The notes beneath the pieces are model-generated. The model did no database searches, was not told the DNA's origin, and was given only the letters and a program-made list of their open reading frames with translations. Both the position numbers and the translations under genes were made by a program. Below, one piece after another: positions 29,300 to 37,682 of a stretch of 64,000 nt of DNA (position 1 is the stretch's first letter; every line of letters begins with the position of its first letter). The stretch is from assembly GCA_963696645.1 (NCBI GenBank), contig CAVOKY010000005.1:1860001-1924000 (forward strand), in the 5' to 3' direction. The stretch is from JAMXLO01 sp963696645 (GTDB lineage: Bacteria; Pseudomonadota; Alphaproteobacteria; Acetobacterales; Acetobacteraceae).

Positions 29300-30214
29300 G
29301 TCTCGGTCTCCTGCTCGTTCAGCATGTGGATGAACACGTCGTCGAGCCGCGGCTGCACTTCTTCCCAATGCAGGCCTGCATCCGCCGAGACCATCGATCG
29401 CGCGACGCAGGGCCTCGCGATCCATGCCGGCGACGCGCAGCGAACGGCCGAACACCGCGGCGGTTTCCACGCCGGGCAGATGGCGCAACTGGCGCACCGC
29501 CTGTTCGATGCCCGAGCCGGTCGCCTCGAACGTCATCAGGTGGGCGCCACGCACGACTTCGTCCGCGGTGCCCTGCACGACCAGCTTGCCGCCGGCGAGA
29601 TACACCACGCGCTGGCAGCGTTCCGCCTCGTCCATGTAGTGGGTGGAGACCAGCACGGTCATGCCGTCGGCGGCCATCTCGTGGATCATGTCCCAGAACT
29701 CGCGGCGCGCCTTGGCATCCACGCCGGCGGTCGGTTCATCGAGCAGCAGCAGGCGCGGCCGGTGCAGCACGCAGGCGGCGAGCGCCATGCGCTGCTTCCA
29801 GCCGCCGGACAGTTCCTGCGCCAGCTGGTCGGCACGGTCCGCCAGGCCGATGCGCTCCAGCACCTCGGTGATGGCGCGGCGGCGATCGGGAATTTGGTAG
29901 AGCCGCGCGACGAACTCCAGGTTCTCGGCCACCGTCAGATCGCCATAGAAGCTGAACCGCTGCGTCATGTAGCCGATCTGCAGGCGAATGCGCGGCGGCG
30001 TCGTGCAGCAGATCGAGGCCGAGGCAGGTGCCGCCGCCGCTGTCCGGCCGCAGCAGGCCGCACAGCATGCGGATGGTGGTGGTCTTGCCGCTGCCGTTGC
30101 CGCCGAGGAAGCCGCAGATCTCGCCTTCGGGCACCTGCAGGGTCAGCCCGTCGATCACGCGCCGGGGCCGAAGCTCTTGTGCAGGTCGTGCACGTCGATG
30201 GCGAGTGCGCTCAT
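29296..30214 (-). pseudogene. ABC efflux ATPase subunit, YbhF/CcmA-like (frameshifted here)
   Basis: About 305 residues when rebuilt. MSALAIDVHDLHKSFG, Walker A GGNGSGKTTT, Q-loop region YMTQRFSFYGDLTVAEN, signature ELSGGWKQRMALAA, Walker B RLLLLDEPTAGVDAK, H-loop STHYMDEAERC, ending FIHMLNEQETET-stop. Surplus bases near 30160, 29997 and 29389 split the frame. It hydrolyses ATP to drive the adjacent permease. Start and stop overlap the HlyD stop and permease ATG by four bases each, so the operon is TetR-HlyD-ATPase-permease with tight coupling. Confidence 0.85.
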
Positions 30215-31194
30215 GCGCCGGCACCCGGGGCGATGCGCCGCACGTCGACCGGCTGGCCCGGCTTGAGCTGCATGGCCTGCTGCGGCGGGGGATGCGCCTC
30301 GATCAGATAGACCAGCTTCTCGCGGTTGGTTTCGCTGTAGATCACCGGCGGCGTGTATTCCGGCTGCGGCGCGATGAAGGTGATGTTGGCGGTGAGATCC
30401 GCCGCGCAGCCATCGCAATGGATCGCCAACCTGTCGCCGAGATGCAGCGCGGCGAGCTCGGTCTCGGGCACGAAGAAGCGCACCAGGATGTTCTCGGGCG
30501 GCAGCAATTCGACGACCGGAACGCCGGCGTTGATGGTCTCGCCGGATAGTGCGTAGGTGTCGGCGACCAGGGCGGCGGCCGGCGCGACGACATGCCGCTG
30601 GGTGAGCTGCCAGTCGGCCTGGGCAAGTGCCGCGCGGGCCTGCTCGACCATCGCGCTCTGCGCCGCGATTTCGAACTGGCGGCCGGTGGGCGACAGCATC
30701 TGCTCGAGCTTCGCCTTGGCGGCCTCGACGTGCGCGACGGCAGAAGCATAGTCCGCGCGTTGCTGGTCCACGGTCTGGCGGCTGGCTGCGCCGGACTTCA
30801 GCAACTCTTCATTGCGTGCGAGGTCCTGGGCGATGCGGTCGCGGGTGGCGGCCAGATCGGCGAGGTCAGCGCGGGCCTGGGCGATCTCGGTCTCGCGGCT
30901 GCGTGACTGGAGGTTCGCCAACTGTGCTTCGGTCTGCGCCAACTTGCCGGCAGCGGCGGCGAGCGCCGCCTTGTCGTCGGCGTCGTCCTGGGCGAACAAC
31001 GGTGCTCCCGCGGCAACCTGATCGCCACGTTTGACAGCCAGGCTGACGATGCGTCCGGTGAGCGTGGGCGAGACCCGGACATATTCGGCGTCGACATAGC
31101 CCTGCCACGCTGCGGGATCCGCCGCTCGGTTCAGCCACCACCATCCGGCGCCGCCGGCGACAAGCAGAACGATCACGAACAGGGCGCGTTTCAT
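30211..31194 (-). CDS. HlyD-family periplasmic adaptor (YbhG-like)
   Basis: 327 residues from ATG 31194. N-terminal membrane anchor (MKRALFVIVLLVAGGAGWWW), barrel-sandwich strand YVRVSPTLTGRIVSLAVKRG, a long coiled-coil hairpin (about residues 75-170, rich in Ala/Gln/Glu/Arg), the returning lipoyl-like half and a beta-barrel domain (ILVRFFVPETELAALHLGDR). It bridges the ABC-2 permease to the outer membrane or periplasm. Its ATG overlaps the TetR stop by four bases. The gene is intact, unlike the two ABC genes after it. Confidence 0.92.
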   Translation of the reverse strand: MKRALFVIVLLVAGGAGWWWLNRAADPAAWQGYVDAEYVRVSPTLTGRIVSLAVKRGDQVAAGAPLFAQDDADDKAALAAAAGKLAQTEAQLANLQSRSRETEIAQARADLADLAATRDRIAQDLARNEELLKSGAASRQTVDQQRADYASAVAHVEAAKAKLEQMLSPTGRQFEIAAQSAMVEQARAALAQADWQLTQRHVVAPAAALVADTYALSGETINAGVPVVELLPPENILVRFFVPETELAALHLGDRLAIHCDGCAADLTANITFIAPQPEYTPPVIYSETNREKLVYLIEAHPPPQQAMQLKPGQPVDVRRIAPGAGA

Positions 31195-31820
31195 GCCGGC
31201 TTGTCCGGTGCGAGCCCGCGCAGCAGCATCTCGATATGCGCTTCGGCGACGGCGCGGGGATCGAAGTTGAGATCGGTGTGACGGCCCAGCGAGTGCTTCC
31301 ACAGCGCCAGCAGCAGGAACGGCCCGGCGAACAGCGGCAGGGTGGCATGCACGTCGATCGGCCGGAATTCGCCGCGCTCGATGCCGCGGGTGAGGATGCC
31401 TTCGATCAGCACGAAGGCGCGGCGCAGCACAGCATCGGCGTAGAACTGCGCGATGGCTGGGAAGTTGCCGGATTCGGCGACCACCAGCTTGGGGACCGCG
31501 GTCAGGTCGGTGTCGAGCAGGCGCAGGAAGCGCTGGGCCATCATGCGCAGGAGGTCAGCCGACGAGCCCGTGTGGTTGGCGAGATCCGCCTCAGCTGCCT
31601 CGACGTTCGGCAGGACGGCCTGGCGGACGACGGCGCGGAACAGGTCTTCCTTGGTTGGGAAGTAGAGATAGATCGTGCCCTTGCTGATGCCGGCGGCGGC
31701 GGCGACGTCCTCGAGCTTGGTAGCGGCGTAGCCACGCTCGGCGAAGGAGGCGAGGGCGGCGGCAATGATCTCGCCGGGGCGGGCTTCCTTGCGACGGGAG
31801 CGGAGTTTGGGCGTGGACAT
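31191..31820 (-). CDS. TetR/AcrR-family repressor of the efflux operon
   Basis: 209 residues. N-terminal helix-turn-helix EIIAAALASFAERGYAATKL, DVAAAAGISKGTIYLYFPTK, followed by an all-helical ligand-binding domain. First gene of the leftward efflux operon; its own upstream region has a perfect TGACTG-tt-CAGTCA inverted repeat 15 bases before the ATG. Autoregulation and release by an efflux substrate are the expected behaviour of the family. Confidence 0.93.
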   Translation of the reverse strand: MSTPKLRSRRKEARPGEIIAAALASFAERGYAATKLEDVAAAAGISKGTIYLYFPTKEDLFRAVVRQAVLPNVEAAEADLANHTGSSADLLRMMAQRFLRLLDTDLTAVPKLVVAESGNFPAIAQFYADAVLRRAFVLIEGILTRGIERGEFRPIDVHATLPLFAGPFLLLALWKHSLGRHTDLNFDPRAVAEAHIEMLLRGLAPDKPA

Positions 31821-31834
31821 GCCCCGCTAGTTAC

Positions 31835-31848
31835 TGACTGTTCAGTCA
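31835..31848. promoter_or_regulatory. TetR operator-like palindrome
   Basis: TGACTG TT CAGTCA, 6-bp perfect arms with a 2-bp spacer. On the leftward strand a TTGAAT (31852-31857) precedes it as a possible -35 box, with a weak GTAACT-like -10 about 16 bases on, so the palindrome would occupy the promoter spacer. The TGACTG/CAGTCA form is typical of TetR-type efflux regulators. Confidence 0.75.
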
Positions 31849-31942
31849 TTATTCAAGGAGTGACCGTGGTTTGTGATGGGCGGCGGTGGCGCGCGATTTC
31901 GTCTCAGGGGGACGGCTGGTGAGACGTGGTTCCGTGCGGTGA

Positions 31943-32371
31943 GACGCCGGGAAAGGCGCCGCGCGAAAGCTGGAAACGGGGAACCCGCTCGACAACTTCC
32001 CGCGTGCCGGGAGCGACCTCTACTTCGGCAACTTCGTCAAGGATGGCGGTCTGGGAAAGTTCATCCTCCGCCCCGAGCCGGCAGCGATCGACAACCAGAC
32101 GGTCATCCAGATCGGCGACAGCGATGGCGGGATCGAATTCGGATTCGTCCGTCTCTGTTCGACATCGGCGATTCGCAGTTGCGGCCCGTGTCGCAGGCTC
32201 GCCGACCACACGGGGCATCAGGCCTTCGCGGTGGCACGTTCCTGGCGATCGAGCGCGCGCAGAATGGGGCTGGTGCCGTCAACCAGCGCCTGGATCACCG
32301 CGGCCCGGGGTGCGGCGAAGTCGAGTCGGTTGGGCAGGCCGCGGTGGCGGCGAATACGGGCGGCGCGGTAG
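31943..32371 (+). other. Coding-like tract without a start; possible gene remnant
   Basis: Between the TetR gene and the hypothetical gene a rightward open frame without a start codon reads KLETGNPLDNFPRAGSDLYF, GNFVKDGGLGKFILRPEPAA and IDNQTVIQIGDSDGGIEFGF (about 31970-32160). Nearly all its third positions are G or C, as in real genes here, and the composition is protein-like; after about 32165 this is lost. No family was recognised. It may be a fragment of an exported protein. The opposite strand has a 104-codon frame (31904-32218) starting at a TGATG overlap, but with weaker codon bias. Confidence 0.3.
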
Positions 32372-32895
32372 GGGTAGGTCGTGGCGAACTCCTCGGCCGC
32401 CTTGAGATCGGCGGTGGCGGGTCCGGGCGGGTCGGGGTCCGGTGGCGCGGCGGTCGTCTCGGCCTGGACCGCGTTGTCAGCGGCCGGGGCGCCAGGGGGT
32501 TGCGCCGCGGCGGGGTACGTCGTGGCAGGGACCGTCGCGGCGAGGGCTTTCTCACGCAGCGCCTGGTCGCGTTTCAGCATGCGCAGGCCATTCTGCATGT
32601 AACGCATCATGGTGGCAGCCTGAGCACGGCTGCGGGCAACATCCTCCGGCTGCCGGCCGGGCTTCGCGGCTGCGTCGAAGCAGTCCAGAGCGTGGGCGTT
32701 GGCAGCGATGATCTGGGCGGCAAACAGCGCCTCGAAGGCATCGGCGGGCTGTAGGGCGGCGACCGCGGCCATCGCCGCATCGGCACGGGCAGCGCGCGAT
32801 TCAGGCGACCCGGCATCGGGCGGCGGCAGCAGGCCATGTAGCAAGGCGTAGACCTCGCAGGCGAGCGATTGCGGAAGGTTGGGCAGCGTGTGCAT
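32218..32895 (-). CDS. Conserved-looking hypothetical protein, helical with Ala/Pro-rich middle
   Basis: 225 residues, ATG 32895. No family recognised. The N-terminal 120 residues look helical and soluble (LACEVYALLHGLLPPPDA, AFEALFAAQIIAANAHALDC, ATMMRYMQNGLRMLKRDQAL). They are followed by a low-complexity Ala/Pro stretch (about 125-160) and a basic tail ending RALDRQERATAKA. There is no signal peptide or membrane segment. Codon usage matches neighbouring genes, which supports expression. Confidence 0.6.
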   Translation of the reverse strand: MHTLPNLPQSLACEVYALLHGLLPPPDAGSPESRAARADAAMAAVAALQPADAFEALFAAQIIAANAHALDCFDAAAKPGRQPEDVARSRAQAATMMRYMQNGLRMLKRDQALREKALAATVPATTYPAAAQPPGAPAADNAVQAETTAAPPDPDPPGPATADLKAAEEFATTYPYRAARIRRHRGLPNRLDFAAPRAAVIQALVDGTSPILRALDRQERATAKA

Positions 32896-33358
32896 GCTTG
32901 GCGGCCTGGTTGCTGTGGGACATTTGGGCGAGAAGGTTGGCAGTTGGTGTTATTGTTGCTGTTGTCAATAGCTATGCAGACTAACGGATTTGCGGCGGCG
33001 CGATTTGTCGGACCGGTTCGTCCGGCGCCGAAGCATTCTTGCTTGCGGCGCAGCGGCGGGTATTTTGGCGCGCGGGTCGGGCGTGCGTGGCTTCGTGGTG
33101 ATGCTGAGCGCGGCGGTGACGGTGGTGTTCTTCGTCCGGGCGCTGTGAAGCGCGGTCGTGTAATCGTTCAGCGAGCGTCGGCTGAATGATGTGACCTATG
33201 CTTCAGTCATGACTTCGGGAATGTATAGCAGGTATTTGATTTGGAACCAATTTCTCCGCATCGCCCTGGTCCGCGTTAAGTCAATGCGCTGTTCGACTTA
33301 GCTGTGGGAGTGTAATCAAGCGCGATCATCCAGCAAACGATCCGGCAAGGAAGCTACC
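32896..33358. other. Intergenic region, 463 bases, no gene seen
   Basis: Lower GC than its surroundings around 32940-32990 and 33190-33310. It should hold the promoters of the leftward hypothetical gene and the rightward small gene. No convincing reading frame, tRNA or repeat was found. Confidence 0.5.
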
Positions 33359-33598
33359 ATGACTGAGACCAGCGAAGCAGCGGCTTGTGCCAGTGTCGTC
33401 GAGGACATCGCGGCGCTCGCCCGCAAGTTTGCCGAAAAGGAACCTTACAGATCAGCCAGCGGCCGCGAAGCATTGCTGGCGCTGGCAACTCATCTCGAAG
33501 GGATCGTTGCCAGTGACCGGGCAGGCCAACCCAGCGCCATTCGTGTTGCCGTTCGGAAGAAGAGCATTCGTGTTGCCGTTCGGAACAAGAGATCGTGA
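33359..33598 (+). CDS. Small hypothetical protein with a duplicated C-terminal segment
   Basis: 79 residues from ATG 33359, with AAGGAAG about eight bases upstream. Helical N-terminal part: ASVVEDIAALARKFAEKEPY, REALLALATHLEGIVASD. The last 54 bases before the end are two copies of a 27-base unit (33539-33565 and 33566-33592), giving IRVAVRKKS-IRVAVRNKR. The basic tail may be a recent in-frame duplication. Unknown function; plausible because of start context and codon use. Confidence 0.45.
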   Translation: MTETSEAAACASVVEDIAALARKFAEKEPYRSASGREALLALATHLEGIVASDRAGQPSAIRVAVRKKSIRVAVRNKRS

Positions 33599-33717
33599 AA
33601 GGCTGATCCACAGTCAAGTCGAACACCGCGTAAGTTAACGGACAATCCTGCCATGGCTTGACAACACGCCCCGCGCCCTTGACCCGACCGAGCGTCCCGC
33701 CGATCATTTGCACGCAA

Positions 33718-34221
33718 ATGAACAGTCCTAATCCCCGGTTCGGGTGGGGGCCGGAGGCGGGTTTGGCAATCACGCAATGGCCGAACGACAAAGTGGCTGA
33801 GGCTCTCGCCGGGTTCGTCGTCGAAGATCATGTCGGCTATCTGCTGCGCCGGGCGCATCAGCGGCATGTCGCCATCTTTACCGCGGTGATGGCGCATGCC
33901 GAACTGACGCCGACGCAGTTCGCCGCACTATGGAAGACGGTCGAGCTGGGGCGGATCACGCAGAACCACCTGGGGCGGCTGGCCGCGATGGATCCGGCGA
34001 CGATCCAGGGCGTGGTGCGACGGTTGACCGCTCGCGGGCTGTTGCGGCGAGGGCCGGACAAGATGGACCGCAGGACCGCGGTGCTGGAACCGACCGAAGC
34101 GGGCGTTGCGCTGATCGCCAGTGTCGTGGCATGCGCGCGGCAGGCGCATGAGGCGGCGCTGGCGCCGCTGTCCAGCGAGGAGCGGGTCCAGTTCCTCTCC
34201 CTGTTGCGCAAGATGGGCTGA
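33718..34221 (+). CDS. MarR-family transcriptional regulator
   Basis: About 167 residues from ATG 33718 (start uncertain; no clear ribosome site). Winged-helix core: YLLRRAHQRHVAIFTAVM, LTPTQFAALWKTVEL, the recognition region LGRLAAMDPATIQGVVRRL, TARGLLRRGPDKMDRRTAVL with the wing, and a dimerising C-terminus (HEAALAPLSSEERVQFLSLL). It ends eight bases before the large flavoprotein gene and probably controls it; the ligand is unknown. Confidence 0.9.
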   Translation: MNSPNPRFGWGPEAGLAITQWPNDKVAEALAGFVVEDHVGYLLRRAHQRHVAIFTAVMAHAELTPTQFAALWKTVELGRITQNHLGRLAAMDPATIQGVVRRLTARGLLRRGPDKMDRRTAVLEPTEAGVALIASVVACARQAHEAALAPLSSEERVQFLSLLRKMG

Positions 34222-34228
34222 AACCACG

Positions 34229-37200
34229 ATGGATGCCGTGCCGGTCACCGAACCACCGACCCTGGGCTTCGGCTTCAGCTTCGCCGACCTCGCCGCGCGC
34301 GATGGATTGGTGCGGCTGGATGGCATGTTCCTCGAACAACTGGCGGCCGGGGATGCGGCGCTGCACGTACGGCTGCTGACGGCGCGCGCGGAGCCCGATG
34401 CGGTCGCCGCAAAGGACGAGAGCGAGCTGGTGGTGGCACTTGGGCCGCATCTCGATGGATTTGTCGCCACACTGTTCGGCATCGAGGCCGAGACGCTGGC
34501 GCTGGCGCGCGAGACCCACGCGTTGGATCCGATCCATGCCTGCAAGCGACTGTTCGTGCAACGCCAGGCGGTCAAGAAATTTCCTGATCCGTCCGGGTTC
34601 GACGGCGTTGCGTTGCGTGCGGCGCTGGAAGCGCGGCTGGGCGAAGCGCTGACCGAAACCGTGTTCGCCGAGCGAGTTGCGGCGTGGGAAACCGCGGTAG
34701 ACGCCGATGCACTGGACCTCGCGCTGCGTTACGCAGCTTGGGCGACGCTGACCGAGGCGGGGCACGCGGCGCATCCGGGCAACACGCTGTTCCGCGTGCC
34801 GCACCGGCTGGACTACAACCATCTGGTTCCGGTTGAAACCATCGAGCGCGACGGCGTGACGATGCTGCGTCTGCCGGAACATCACTGGCGCCGGCGCGAG
34901 GGATTCGCGCTGACCGATGCCGGCATGAATACGCAGCAGGCGCTGGACCAGATCAACTACTGCATCTGGTGTCATACGCAGGGCAAGGATTCCTGTAGCA
35001 CCGGGCTGAGGGATCGCAAGACCGGAGCGTTCCAGAAGTCGCCGTTCGGCGTGACGCTGGCGGGGTGTCCGCTGGACGAGAAGATCTCCGAGATGCACAC
35101 GCTGCGCGCGCAGGGCAGCGTGCTGGGGGCGTTTGCCACCATCGCGATCGACAATCCGATGATGGCGGCGACCGGTCATCGCATCTGCAACGACTGCATG
35201 AAGTCGTGCATCTACCAGCGGCAGGATCCGGTCGATATTCCGCAGGCGGAGACTGCCATTCTGAAGGACGTACTCGGCCTGCCGTGGGGTTTTGAAATCT
35301 ACGCGCTGCTGACGCGCTGGAACCCGCTGGACATCCGCCGACCGCTGCCGCGTTCGGATTCCGGTCGCAAGGTGCTGATTGTCGGGCTGGGTCCCGCCGG
35401 CTTCACGCTGGCGCATCACCTGATGAACGACGGCCATACGGTCGTCGCGATCGACGGATTGAAGATCGAGCCGCTGGGCTTCGATGCCACCGCGCCGGTG
35501 CGCGACACGGCGCGGTTGTTCGAAAATCTCGATGATCGCGTGATGGCGGGGTTTGGCGGTGTGGCCGAATACGGCATCACGGTGCGGTGGAACAAGAATT
35601 ATCTCAAACTCGTCCGCCTGCTGCTGGAGCGCCGTGCGCAGTTCGCGCATTTCGGTGGCATCCGTTTCGGCGGCGGCGCGACGCTCGGCATGGACGATGC
35701 ATGGGCGATGGGGTTCGACCACATCGCGCTGTGCATGGGCGCGGGCAAGCCGACGGTGCTCGACATTCCGAACGGGCTGGCACGTGGCGTGCGGGCAGCG
35801 TCGGACTTCCTGATGGCGCTGCAGCTTACCGGTGCGGCGAAGTTCTCCTCCATTACCAATCTGCAGATGCGCCTTCCGGTGGTGGTGATCGGCGGCGGCC
35901 TGACCGCGATCGATACCGCGACCGAAAGCCTGGCGTATTACGTGCGCCAGGTGGAGAAGTTTTCCACCCGCTATCGCACGCTGGTTGCCGAACGGGGTGA
36001 AGCCGCGGTGCGCGCTGCGTGGAACGCGGAAGAAGCCGGCATCGCGGACGAATTTCTGGCGCATGCCGCGGCGATCGCGGCAGAGCGGGATGCGGCGGTG
36101 CGCGACGGCAGGGCGGCTCGGCTGGCGCAACTGCTCGATGCCTGGGGCGGCGCGACGATCGCCTATCGCCGGCGGCTGATCGACAGCCCGTCCTACACGC
36201 TGAACCACGAGGAAGTCGCGAAGGCGCTGGAAGAGGCGGTGCGTTTCGCCGAGGGATTGACGCCGCGCGCGGTGGAGGTGGATGCGTTCGGTCATGCCGC
36301 GGGCATGCGCTTTGCGCGCGCGGATGGATCGGAAGCCGTATTGCCGGCGCGTGCCATCCTGGTCGCCGCCGGCACGCAGCCCAACACGGTGCTGGCGCGC
36401 GAGGACGGCCGTATCCAGCTCGATGGCCGGTATTTCCAGGCGGTGGACGAGACGGGTGCGCCGGTCACCGTGGAGCGTGGCCTCGCCAAGCCCGATGCGA
36501 CTCATGTGCTGATGCACCGCGCCGAGAACGGCCGCTTCGTCAGCTTCTTCGGCGATCTGCATCCGAGCTTCTTCGGCAATGTGGTGAAGGCGATGGGGGG
36601 CGCGAAGCGCGGCTATCCGGTGGTGTCGAACGCGCTCGCCGCGCAGCCTGGCTCGGCAATCAGCGGTGCGGCGTTGATCGCACAATGTCGGCAGGATCTG
36701 CTGCCGACGGTGCATGCGGTGCATCGGCTGACGCCGACCATTGTCGAGGTGGTGGTGCATGCTCCGGCGCAGGCGCGCGCGTTCCGGCCGGGGCAGTTCT
36801 ACCGGTTGCAGAACTACGAGATGCTGGCGCCGCGGATTGCCGAGGCGGGCGCCGCGAGCACGGTGCTGGCGATGGAAGGCCTGGCGATGACCGGCGCGTG
36901 GACCGATCCGGATGCGGGCCTGGTCTCGGTGATCGTGCTGGAGATGGGTGGCAGTTCGGACATCTGTGCCGTGTTGAAGCCGGGCGAGCCGGTGGTGCTG
37001 ATGGGACCGACCGGGTCGCCCACCCACATTCCGGCCGGCGCAACGGTGGCCTTGGTTGGCGGCGGGCTGGGCAACGCGGTGCTGTTCTCGATCGGCGCCG
37101 CGCTGCGGGCGGCGGGATCGCGGGTGATCTACTTTGCCGGCTACAAGCAGATGCGCGACCGCTACAAAGTCGCCGAAATCGAGCGTGCCGCCGATGCCAT

Positions 37201-37675
37201 CGTCTGGTGCTGCGACGAGGCGCCGGGCTTCGCCCCGACACGACCGCAGGATCGCAGCTTCGTCGGCAACATTGTGCAGGCAATGGCGGCGTACGGCGCC
37301 GAGATGGAACTGGCGCGGGCGGACCATATGATCGTCATTGGTTCGGACCGCATGATGCAGGCGGTGGGCGCCGCGCGACATGGCGTGCTGGCGCCGCTGC
37401 TGAAGCCTGGCCACACTGCAATCGGCTCAATCAACTCGCCGATGCAGTGCATGATGAAGGAGGTCTGCGCGCAGTGCCTGCAACCGCAGATCGATCCTGT
37501 CAGCGGCGAGCGGAGGGTGGTGTTCTCCTGCTTCAACCAGGACCAGGCGCTGGACCGGGTGGATTTTCCGGCGCTGCATGAGCGGCTGGCGCAGAACGGT
37601 GTGCAGGAGAAGCTGACCGCGCAGTGGGTCGATCGCTCACTGCGGCTGCTGCATGCGCGTGGGGCGGCGGCGTGA
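34229..37675 (+). CDS. Very large fused flavoprotein: GltD-like FAD/NAD(P) oxidoreductase plus PyrK/FNR-like module
   Basis: 1148 residues from ATG 34229. Residues 1-230 are unrecognised. A cysteine cluster follows (C245, C248, C256, C280, C320, C323, C327 in NYCIWCHTQGKDSC and RICNDCMKSC), likely binding Fe-S as in the GltD N-terminus. A FAD Rossmann fold is at KVLIVGLGPAGFTLAHHL (381-398), a second dinucleotide fold at VVVIGGGLTAIDTATES, and a closing FAD motif near ATHVLMHRAENGRFVSFFGD. A ferredoxin-reductase module follows (FRPGQFYRL; VALVGGGLGNAVLFSIGAAL), ending in QCMMKEVCAQC..FSC, which resembles the PyrK [2Fe-2S] site. It would move electrons between NAD(P)H and an unknown acceptor in the cytoplasm. 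Downstream of a MarR regulator. Confidence 0.85.
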   Translation: MDAVPVTEPPTLGFGFSFADLAARDGLVRLDGMFLEQLAAGDAALHVRLLTARAEPDAVAAKDESELVVALGPHLDGFVATLFGIEAETLALARETHALDPIHACKRLFVQRQAVKKFPDPSGFDGVALRAALEARLGEALTETVFAERVAAWETAVDADALDLALRYAAWATLTEAGHAAHPGNTLFRVPHRLDYNHLVPVETIERDGVTMLRLPEHHWRRREGFALTDAGMNTQQALDQINYCIWCHTQGKDSCSTGLRDRKTGAFQKSPFGVTLAGCPLDEKISEMHTLRAQGSVLGAFATIAIDNPMMAATGHRICNDCMKSCIYQRQDPVDIPQAETAILKDVLGLPWGFEIYALLTRWNPLDIRRPLPRSDSGRKVLIVGLGPAGFTLAHHLMNDGHTVVAIDGLKIEPLGFDATAPVRDTARLFENLDDRVMAGFGGVAEYGITVRWNKNYLKLVRLLLERRAQFAHFGGIRFGGGATLGMDDAWAMGFDHIALCMGAGKPTVLDIPNGLARGVRAASDFLMALQLTGAAKFSSITNLQMRLPVVVIGGGLTAIDTATESLAYYVRQVEKFSTRYRTLVAERGEAAVRAAWNAEEAGIADEFLAHAAAIAAERDAAVRDGRAARLAQLLDAWGGATIAYRRRLIDSPSYTLNHEEVAKALEEAVRFAEGLTPRAVEVDAFGHAAGMRFARADGSEAVLPARAILVAAGTQPNTVLAREDGRIQLDGRYFQAVDETGAPVTVERGLAKPDATHVLMHRAENGRFVSFFGDLHPSFFGNVVKAMGGAKRGYPVVSNALAAQPGSAISGAALIAQCRQDLLPTVHAVHRLTPTIVEVVVHAPAQARAFRPGQFYRLQNYEMLAPRIAEAGAASTVLAMEGLAMTGAWTDPDAGLVSVIVLEMGGSSDICAVLKPGEPVVLMGPTGSPTHIPAGATVALVGGGLGNAVLFSIGAALRAAGSRVIYFAGYKQMRDRYKVAEIERAADAIVWCCDEAPGFAPTRPQDRSFVGNIVQAMAAYGAEMELARADHMIVIGSDRMMQAVGAARHGVLAPLLKPGHTAIGSINSPMQCMMKEVCAQCLQPQIDPVSGERRVVFSCFNQDQALDRVDFPALHERLAQNGVQEKLTAQWVDRSLRLLHARGAAA

Positions 37676-37682
37676 CCGTGCC

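Noticed and set aside
31904..32218. 104-codon leftward frame starting at a TGATG overlap with the hypothetical gene stop
   Set aside because: Weak codon bias, and the opposite strand carries a better coding signal over the same bases; kept only as a note.
33539..33592. Short direct repeats considered as a CRISPR
   Set aside because: Only two contiguous 27-base units without spacers, in frame inside a small gene; no CRISPR array or cas gene was seen anywhere in the window.
33956..37414. 1152-codon leftward open frame
   Set aside because: It is antisense to the flavoprotein gene. High-GC third positions suppress stops on the opposite strand, and the translation is rich in His/Arg with no family motif.
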